Shown piece by piece: positions 6,367 through 11,734 of a DNA stretch of 11,734 bases. The DNA is taken from NCBI GenBank assembly GCA_028748945.1, contig JAQTOL010000052.1:1-11734 (forward strand), written 5' to 3'. The DNA is from Paludibacter sp. (lineage in GTDB: Bacteria > Bacteroidota > Bacteroidia > Bacteroidales > Paludibacteraceae). The notes beneath the pieces were generated by a model. That model did no database searches, was not told the origin of the DNA, and was given only the letters and a program-made list of their open reading frames with translations. Both the position numbers and the translations under genes were made by a program. Numbering within the stretch: the first letter of the stretch is position 1; every line of letters begins with the position of its first letter.

Positions 6367-6872
6367 ACAGTTTCCTCCACTCTTTTGTGTTCATTCAATA
6401 TTTTTTCTCTTATTTTTTGTCGTGCTCTTGATAAATTTACACAAACGGCATTTTCCGTCAATGATAATATATAGGCTATTTCGCTTAATTCCATACCTTC
6501 CACATCACGCATTCGAATGATACTTCTCTGCATTTCAGGTAAGCCGTCAATCAGCATTTTGATTCTGGAAACAGTATCTTTTTGTTCTGTTTGCTGATGA
6601 GGATTCAGTTCCACATATTCCAAATCAGGTTTTAATTCTTCATCACCATGATTTTTTCGCAGCATATCAAGACAAAGATTTCGCATCACTCTCATTATGA
6701 ATGCCGGAACATTTTCAACCTCGTCCAGATACTGTCGCTTTTCCCACAATTTCAAATTCAAATCCTGCAGGGCATCCCGGGCATCATTCTCATTTCGCAA
6801 TATCGATTTTCCAAATCGAAACAACTTATCCGAAAGAGTTAGTATTTGATTGTTGAATTGAGCTGAATCCAT
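6354..6872 (-). CDS. ECF-type RNA polymerase sigma factor (sigma-70 family)
   Basis: A 172-residue sigma factor of the extracytoplasmic-function group, which directs RNA polymerase to a small set of promoters. Region 2 spans about residues 14-75, with NENDARDALQDLNLKLWEKR (27-46, the core-binding segment) and the helix VPAFIMRVMRNLCLDMLRK (55-73). Region 4 spans about 104-156, with LPEMQRSIIRMRDVEGMELSE and the helix-turn-helix IAYILSLTENAVCVNLSRAR. Regions 1 and 3 are absent, as expected. The ATG at 6872 is followed by a normal N-terminus. It is first in a three-gene minus-strand set and overlaps the probable anti-sigma gene, implying translational coupling. Upstream on the minus strand there is only a poor -7 match (TGTATTTG, 6915-6908), so the promoter is unclear. 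Confidence 0.93.
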   Translation of the reverse strand: MDSAQFNNQILTLSDKLFRFGKSILRNENDARDALQDLNLKLWEKRQYLDEVENVPAFIMRVMRNLCLDMLRKNHGDEELKPDLEYVELNPHQQTEQKDTVSRIKMLIDGLPEMQRSIIRMRDVEGMELSEIAYILSLTENAVCVNLSRARQKIREKILNEHKRVEETVWIR

Positions 6873-7078
6873 ACACCTGAAATAATTGACAATTTTCTTC
6901 TTACATTTCGCAAATACAAATGACAGGATTATTTTATCTGTTTTGTAGTCCGAATGTATTGCAACACCGCTTTATTAATGCCTTTATATATATGACGCAG
7001 GTTGCTGAATAATATTACAGGGAAGATGAAAAAAAGTTTGGGATTCTTTTTTGATGGTTGAAAATTCACACTGTGCCC

Positions 7079-7098
7079 TATGGATTCATACATCCATA
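7079..7098. repeat. Short perfect inverted repeat after the NlpC/P60 gene
   Basis: TATGGAT at 7079-7085 and ATCCATA at 7092-7098 are perfect complements around a 6-base spacer. The repeat lies 15 bases beyond the stop of the minus-strand peptidase gene. No T run follows immediately on either strand, so it is at best a weak terminator or mRNA 3'-end structure. The rest of the 240-base gap (6873-7112) shows nothing I can name. Confidence 0.35.
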
Positions 7099-7112
7099 TT
7101 CAGGATCAGGAT

Positions 7113-7889
7113 TTATAACAACCGTTTTATCACCCGTAATGTGTGAGTGTATTCTCCTGTTTGTGAGGAGATAATTCCCTGAGAATCGATCGATTCAATT
7201 TTTACTGAACCTGAGGCATGAATAATGGTGCCGGCACTTAACAAAAGACCAACATGTATAATTTTCCCATCTGCATTTTCAAAAAAAGCCAGATCACCGG
7301 CTGCAGCTTCGAAAAGGAAATCAATTACCTTCCCCGATTCGACCTGCTGCGATGCATCCCGTTCCAATTGAATACCAAACATGGCGAAAACCACCTGTAT
7401 AAATCCCGAACAATCTATGCCCAAAATACTTTTACCACCCCAAAGATATGGAGCATTGAGATATTGCAGGGCAAGTCTTATGATTTTTCCCGAAGGTGTT
7501 TCAGGCAAATTTGTATTTTCAGGCAAACTAATCTGGTATATTTCCTTTCCAATTTTACAACGACCCTGCGAAAAAGCAGGTAGGATACTTCCACCGGGTA
7601 AGAGTATTTTTTGTTTTGAGTTAATTTTATCACAAATTAAGCAGGGTACCGGTACACAATATGAAGGAGCAAAATTAAGCCGTTGATCTTCTTCAGGTGA
7701 AATTACCTGTATCATTTTCCGATCAACCCAACCGCTGTAATTATCCGATCGATTACGAACAAAAAGCCAACGTTCACCAACTTCAATTATTTCAACTCGT
7801 TCGCCAAATAAAAGCTGAGAACACATTTCGCTAAGTTCGCTTTCACTTACGCGGAGAGGTACAAGCGGTAGAGTAATAATTCCGGTCAT
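7113..7889 (-). CDS. NlpC/P60 (C40) cysteine peptidase with SH3-like N-terminus, no signal peptide
   Basis: A 258-residue peptidoglycan peptide hydrolase. Residues about 6-62 form a bacterial SH3-like domain (VPLRVSESELSEM, then LLFGERVEIIEVGERWLFVR and YSGWVDRK); a second SH3-like stretch may cover 75-122. The NlpC/P60 domain covers about 133-258: YLWGGKSILGIDCSG with catalytic Cys160, DLAFFENADGKIIHVGLLL with His212, and IIHASG with His224 as the likely third residue. The layout matches YkfC-type gamma-D-glutamyl-L-diamino acid endopeptidases, which trim muropeptides. There is no signal peptide or lipobox (it starts MTGIITLPLVPLRV), so the enzyme is probably cytoplasmic and used in cell-wall recycling; this is inference. 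The ATG at 7889 is preceded by a -7-like box. It stands alone, diverging from the phosphodiesterase gene. Confidence 0.88.
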   Translation of the reverse strand: MTGIITLPLVPLRVSESELSEMCSQLLFGERVEIIEVGERWLFVRNRSDNYSGWVDRKMIQVISPEEDQRLNFAPSYCVPVPCLICDKINSKQKILLPGGSILPAFSQGRCKIGKEIYQISLPENTNLPETPSGKIIRLALQYLNAPYLWGGKSILGIDCSGFIQVVFAMFGIQLERDASQQVESGKVIDFLFEAAAGDLAFFENADGKIIHVGLLLSAGTIIHASGSVKIESIDSQGIISSQTGEYTHTLRVIKRLL

Positions 7890-7915
7890 TTCAGGTAAAG
7901 TTATAAATCAAAAGT

Positions 7916-7923
7916 CAAATTTA
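7916..7923 (-). promoter_or_regulatory. Possible -7 box for the NlpC/P60 gene
   Basis: On the minus strand this reads TAAATTTG, an exact match to TAnnTTTG. Transcription would start about 20 bases before the ATG at 7889. The upstream -33 region is T-rich but has no clear TTTG. AT-rich context makes chance matches possible. Confidence 0.4.
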
Positions 7924-8084
7924 AAAACAATGAGCTTCTGACATTGAATAAAAAACAGGGGCAGTTGGTAATATTTCCCACAAAAATACGAAAAGTTTAC
8001 TAAACTCGTGTCTATTAGCGTTTTTTTTCGTAATTTTCGGCTGCATTAGGTTTTAACACATTTACTACTTAATCTTTGATAAAT

Positions 8085-10115
8085 ATGAAAATTAAAATAA
8101 CTCCGGTTCAACTACAAAATATCAGCAAAATAGGTTTGTTTTTGTGCCTTATTGCCATCATAGCGGAGCTTTTTCCGACCGAAAACACATTCAAATATCA
8201 GTTTGAGATTGGAAAACCCTGGTCGTATGATTTAATGACAGCATCTTTTGATTTTCCTATTTACAAAAGTGAAGAACAAATCGGTAAAGAACGTGACGAT
8301 TTTTTGAAAGACTTTACGCCTTATTTTCAGCTAGATATTACAACGGCAAATAAACAAATTAATAAATTATTTTCTGACGAAAAAATCAAAACGGGGAAAT
8401 TGCCGGCATTCAGGAATTACCTGAAAAGCAAGTTTAAATCCATTTATTCGGTTGGGATTATATCGGTTGAAGATTATAATAATTTACTGGAAACCAATCG
8501 AAAAAATATATCCGTTATTCTGCCGAACCGGATGACACATAACGTGTCGATCGAAAATATATATACACCCAAAACGGCTTATGAAGAAATAATCAAAAAT
8601 GCTCCCGACAGAATAAATTCGTATGATTTAAATGTATATCTTATCGAAAATTTAAAATATGATAGTACAACAACAGAATTATCTAAAGCAGATTTATTAA
8701 AAAACCTGTCACTCACCTCAGGTATGGTTCAAACCGGAGAACGAATTATTGACCGCGGTGAAATTGTGACTCCTGCAATTTATATGGAATTAAATTCCTT
8801 GAAAATTGAATACGAGAAACGAAAGGAATTGATTCAACAATCTGCCATAGTGGTTGTAGGTGAGATTATTATGATTAGCGGTTTAGTTTTTCTGTTCTTT
8901 CTATACATAAATCTGTTTCGTCCGAGAATATACGACAAATTCAATGATTTGCTCTTTATCTCGATTTTGATAGTAATGGTTATGGGATTAGCATCCTTCT
9001 CGATGCGTTATTCCTCCATAAGTTATTATATGGTTCCCTATGCATTGTTACCCATCATTATTCGTGTGTTTTATGACTCACGAACAGCCTTATTTGCGCA
9101 TGTTATCACCATGCTTATCATATCGTTAATGGTTGACAATTCTTTCCAATTCGTGTTGTTGCAGATTATTATCGGTATGGTTGCAGTTTCCAGCCTGAAA
9201 GATATGACTCAACGTTCACAACTGGCTCAAACGGCGCTGTATATTTTCTTGACTTATAGTCTGGCGTTTCTGGCGTTTGAATTTATTTCGGAAGGAAATA
9301 TTAATAGTGTACATTGGGGACAACTAATCTATTTTGCTATCAGCAGCGTTATCTTACTGTTTGCTTATGTTTTAATTTATTTTTTCGAGAAAATATTCGG
9401 ACTTATTTCATCGATAACCCTGGTTGAACTGACCAATGTAAACAGCGACTTGATGATGAAATTTGCCGAAGTAGCTCCAGGAACATTTCAACATACATTA
9501 CAGGTCTCCAATCTGGCAACAGAAGCCGCAAAAAAGATAAGTGCCAATAGTTTATTGGTACGTACCGGTGCACTCTATCACGATATTGGCAAAATGAAAC
9601 ACCCTGAGTTTTTCACTGAAAATCAAATGGGAGGAAAAAATCCATTGTTTGAAATGGATTTTGAAGAAGCATCCCGAATTGTAATCAGTCACGTGACGGA
9701 TGGAGTGGAAATAGCAAAAAAGAGCCACTTACCCGAGCAAATTATTAATTTTATTGTTACACATCATGGTTTAAGTAAAACCAAATTTTTCTACAACTCT
9801 TTTATCAATGCACATCCGGAACAAAAACCAAACGATGCAGCATTTACTTATCCCGGCCCACTTCCCAATAATAAAGAAACAGCCATATTGATGATGGCTG
9901 ACGCTGTTGAAGCCCGCTCGAGGAGTTTACCTGAATATACCGAAGAAAGCATTAATGAAATGGTGGAAACTATGATTAACAGTCAGATTGCTGACGGACA
10001 ATTTAAGGATGCTCCCATCACTTTCAGGGATGTGGAAACAGTGAAATCAGTTTTTAAAGAAAAAATCAAGAATATTTACCATACCCGAATCGCCTATCCG
10101 GAAACAAAAAAATAA
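8085..10115 (+). CDS. PgpH-type 7TM-HD family phosphodiesterase
   Basis: A 676-residue inner-membrane protein from ATG 8085; an in-frame TTG three codons upstream (8076) is less likely. The order is that of the 7TMR-HD/PgpH family: a first helix (about residues 15-30), a large extracytoplasmic domain (about 31-245, the HDED-type region), a block of six or seven helices (about 253-440), then a cytosolic HD domain (about 455-645). HD residues are visible: His470 in FQHT, His499-Asp500 in YHDIGKMKHPEFF, His536 in ISHVTDG, His560-His561 in THHG, and Asp606 in MMADAVEA. Characterised members such as Listeria PgpH hydrolyse cyclic di-AMP, so this is a likely c-di-AMP phosphodiesterase, but no cyclase gene lies here to support it. 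The length is close to that of the family. A hairpin terminator follows 17 bases after the stop. Confidence 0.92.
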   Translation: MKIKITPVQLQNISKIGLFLCLIAIIAELFPTENTFKYQFEIGKPWSYDLMTASFDFPIYKSEEQIGKERDDFLKDFTPYFQLDITTANKQINKLFSDEKIKTGKLPAFRNYLKSKFKSIYSVGIISVEDYNNLLETNRKNISVILPNRMTHNVSIENIYTPKTAYEEIIKNAPDRINSYDLNVYLIENLKYDSTTTELSKADLLKNLSLTSGMVQTGERIIDRGEIVTPAIYMELNSLKIEYEKRKELIQQSAIVVVGEIIMISGLVFLFFLYINLFRPRIYDKFNDLLFISILIVMVMGLASFSMRYSSISYYMVPYALLPIIIRVFYDSRTALFAHVITMLIISLMVDNSFQFVLLQIIIGMVAVSSLKDMTQRSQLAQTALYIFLTYSLAFLAFEFISEGNINSVHWGQLIYFAISSVILLFAYVLIYFFEKIFGLISSITLVELTNVNSDLMMKFAEVAPGTFQHTLQVSNLATEAAKKISANSLLVRTGALYHDIGKMKHPEFFTENQMGGKNPLFEMDFEEASRIVISHVTDGVEIAKKSHLPEQIINFIVTHHGLSKTKFFYNSFINAHPEQKPNDAAFTYPGPLPNNKETAILMMADAVEARSRSLPEYTEESINEMVETMINSQIADGQFKDAPITFRDVETVKSVFKEKIKNIYHTRIAYPETKK

Positions 10116-10132
10116 TTTGGATTGAGATATTA

Positions 10133-10168
10133 AAAAACCTTCAAACCGGTGACGGATTGAAGGTTTTT
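10133..10168. terminator. Bidirectional intrinsic terminator
   Basis: AAAAACCTTCAA (10133-10144) pairs perfectly with TTGAAGGTTTTT (10157-10168) around a 12-base loop. The stem carries its own T run on each strand, so it should stop transcription from both the plus-strand phosphodiesterase gene and the minus-strand DUF2271-like gene that ends at 10215. Confidence 0.8.
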
Positions 10169-10214
10169 CAGTATACTTTCCCTGAAAATTCAACTGATTA
10201 TCTTAATAAAATAC

Positions 10215-10943
10215 CTATTTCAACGTAACAGTAATGTTTTTTGCAATTTTCAAGGCAGTTGTAATAGTCCCCAAATCTGGATTTAAACTACCGTCAGCAC
10301 CAGAATAATGGCTATGACCAATTGGTTTAATGGTATAGGTTTTATCCGGACTATTTGTATCTATATCTGTCTCATAAACCAAAGCCGGTTGGCTGGAAGT
10401 CTTATATTCCTTGTCATTCGGATATAAATTGTTCGTCCAGAATTCATTCCAATCCCATGACTGATTCAGTTCCAGTAAAATTTTATATTTCCCTTTCAAG
10501 GATTTTTCAGTTTTAACATGCAGGATAAATGATGTTCCCGGAGTCGCTCCGGTATAAGCGTCTATTACCGGTTGCCGGGGCGTTGGCATAAATGTGCCAT
10601 ATTCATTTTTGATTCCCCGTTGATGAGCCCAATAAGGCAATGTGGCAGGACGTTGAATTTCTCCGTTCAGCCATTGACCCGATGTACGACTCGCGCGATT
10701 AAATACCCCGTGACCGATACTCTCGGATACATACAAGGTTTGAATGTATTTTCCATTTTCGTCGGCCAACCAAATGGCAAATAAAGGGTGATTGTGTTCA
10801 GGTCCCTTTTCAAACTGAATAGTGACAGAGGTACCGGCATTTTTTGCGGCATAAGTATATTCGGTAAAAACTTCCGGTTTCCTTTTTGCCGAAACTACAG
10901 TTGTCAGTACCAAAAGCATAATTATTAAAAATCTTGTTTTCAT
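10215..10943 (-). CDS. Secreted DUF2271-like protein
   Basis: A 242-residue protein with a Sec signal peptide (MKTRFLIIMLLVLTTVVSAK; cleavage near residue 19). The mature part resembles DUF2271: an early beta-strand SVTIQFEKG, the HPLFAIWLADENGKYIQTLYV core (about 53-73), a tryptophan-containing QWLNGEIQRPATLPYW segment, VIDAYTGATPGTSFILHV (126-143) and a KGKYKILLELNQSWDWNEFW strand. DUF2271 proteins are periplasmic and of unknown function, often encoded near TonB-dependent receptors, PepSY proteins or flavin transferases; I recall this pattern but cannot verify it here. There is no lipobox and there are no cysteines, so a heme c or disulfide role is unlikely. It starts 80 bases after the stop of the receptor gene on the same strand, so it is probably the downstream gene of that operon. 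Confidence 0.68.
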   Translation of the reverse strand: MKTRFLIIMLLVLTTVVSAKRKPEVFTEYTYAAKNAGTSVTIQFEKGPEHNHPLFAIWLADENGKYIQTLYVSESIGHGVFNRASRTSGQWLNGEIQRPATLPYWAHQRGIKNEYGTFMPTPRQPVIDAYTGATPGTSFILHVKTEKSLKGKYKILLELNQSWDWNEFWTNNLYPNDKEYKTSSQPALVYETDIDTNSPDKTYTIKPIGHSHYSGADGSLNPDLGTITTALKIAKNITVTLK

Positions 10944-11023
10944 ATTCTCATTTTTTAATTGAAAAACAATTTATATAGTTGAAAATAAATCTATTTAAAA
11001 GGATAAATTAATTGTAGGTGGGT

Positions 11024-11734
11024 TTAAATTTTGATTATTATACCAATCGTTGGTAAAATTGTTCCACCTAAACTTTCAATGCTACGCAACCCTTGCTTCG
11101 TAGGATCACCATTTGGGTCAGGAATCAACACACCATTCTGATCCAGATTGGTATAAATAGGTGCCCCTTGTGTTTTAAAATTGTATACATTTTGTATATC
11201 TGTATATAGATTTAAAACCCATTTTTTGAAATAAAACTCTTTATCAATACGCATATCCAGTTGATGTGCAACCGGTAAACTTAAGGTGTTAAACTTTGCA
11301 TAATCCAGGTAGGGTTGATTGGTTATATTCCAGGCTTCTCTGATATACGATTTATTATCAATAGGTGTGTATGGTGCTCCTCCCACAAATCGCCAGCGAA
11401 TGGCTACATTCCAGTTTTTCGGGAGTTTATAACTGGCTATTAAATTGAATAATTGACGTATATCCCACGAAGAACGGAAGTAATTAATTCCTGTCGAATC
11501 GGTAAATTCACTTCGAAACAAAGTGTAGGTGGCAGTAACATTGAGTTTTTTCATCTCCATAATTTTTACCAGAAATTCTACTCCATAGGCACGACCCTTA
11601 CCCGTTGAAATAATTTGTTCATCGCCCACTTGTCCAAAGTTTGTTCCTTTGCTGGCAATACTCAGTCCATCGGTAACCGAAACAGGATAATCTTCATATT
11701 CTTTATAAAATCCTTCAACAGTCATTCGCACTTT
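11024..11734 (-). CDS. TonB-dependent receptor, C-terminal part (cut by window edge)
   Basis: The last ~236 residues of an outer-membrane TonB-dependent receptor; the frame runs off the right edge, so the plug domain and TonB box are not visible. The visible part alternates amphipathic beta-strands with polar loops, as in a 22-strand barrel. Recognisable pieces are GKGRAYGVEFLVK, LNVTATYTLFRSEFTD, RSSWDIRQLFNLIASYKLPKNW, VAIRWRFVGGAPYTP, HQLDMRIDKEFYFKKWVLNLYTDIQNVYN, and the final strand GGTILPTIGIIIKI. The last residue is Ile rather than the usual aromatic. Such receptors take up iron chelates, heme, cobalamin or glycans; the ligand cannot be told here. There is no SusD-type lipoprotein downstream, which argues against a glycan-utilisation pair; instead a DUF2271-like protein follows. 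Confidence 0.9.
   Translation of the reverse strand, partial: KVRMTVEGFYKEYEDYPVSVTDGLSIASKGTNFGQVGDEQIISTGKGRAYGVEFLVKIMEMKKLNVTATYTLFRSEFTDSTGINYFRSSWDIRQLFNLIASYKLPKNWNVAIRWRFVGGAPYTPIDNKSYIREAWNITNQPYLDYAKFNTLSLPVAHQLDMRIDKEFYFKKWVLNLYTDIQNVYNFKTQGAPIYTNLDQNGVLIPDPNGDPTKQGLRSIESLGGTILPTIGIIIKI

Noticed and set aside
7026-7061. Eleven-codon ORF (MKKSLGFFFDG) in the gap before the peptidase gene
   Set aside because: It is very short, AT-driven, and nothing nearby supports translation or regulation by a leader peptide.
8071-8078. AATCTTTG as a -7 promoter box for the phosphodiesterase gene
   Set aside because: It is one base off the TAnnTTTG pattern (TA is three, not two, bases before TTTG) and would leave almost no leader before the ATG at 8085.
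1-11734. CRISPR arrays, tRNA/rRNA genes, insertion sequences, prophage or defence genes
   Set aside because: Read through on both strands, I found no spaced direct repeats, no tRNA-like cloverleaf, no transposase or integrase motifs and no nuclease-toxin modules.

Overview
The window looks like a chromosomal segment of a Bacteroidota bacterium, probably Bacteroidales-like, although genus cannot be read from the sequence. The evidence is AT-rich DNA, long A/T-rich spacers without clear Shine-Dalgarno sequences, TAnnTTTG-type -7 boxes, and families typical of the phylum: DUF3788, DUF4252, a sigma/anti-sigma pair, a TonB-dependent receptor and a Bacteroidota-style TatC. I see no rRNA, tRNA, CRISPR array, insertion sequence or phage gene, and no gene-free stretch longer than 300 bases.

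Layout. (1) 1-754, plus strand: the 3' end of an aldo/keto reductase, then a small DUF3788 protein. (2) 888-4524, plus strand: tatA, tatC, a DUF362 protein with a twin-arginine leader, and a large membrane polyferredoxin. The last protein is a NapH-like quinol-oxidising membrane half joined to a NapG-like iron-sulfur half, with a second twin-arginine signal buried at the junction. (3) 4648-5271, plus strand: a LysE-family exporter with its own promoter-like box, ending in a 16-bp hairpin shared with the convergent genes. (4) 6872 down to 5348, minus strand: an ECF sigma factor, a one-TM probable anti-sigma protein and a secreted DUF4252 protein. (5) 7889 down to 7113, minus strand: a signal-less SH3-NlpC/P60 peptidase. 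It diverges from (6) 8085-10115, plus strand: a PgpH-type membrane HD phosphodiesterase, which ends in a second bidirectional hairpin. (7) 11734 down to 10215, minus strand: the C-terminal part of a TonB-dependent receptor followed by a secreted DUF2271-like protein.

How the genes may work together. The most interesting unit is region 2. It encodes a minimal TatA/TatC translocase next to two predicted Tat cargoes, one of which seems to need insertion by Sec first and Tat second. The polyferredoxin has the architecture for carrying electrons from menaquinol to the outside of the inner membrane. No NapA- or NosZ-type terminal enzyme is present, so the acceptor is unknown, and the DUF362 protein is the obvious local candidate. 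Region 4 looks like a self-contained envelope-signalling unit, and region 7 like an outer-membrane uptake pair. These functional links are inferred from gene order and domain content, not shown.
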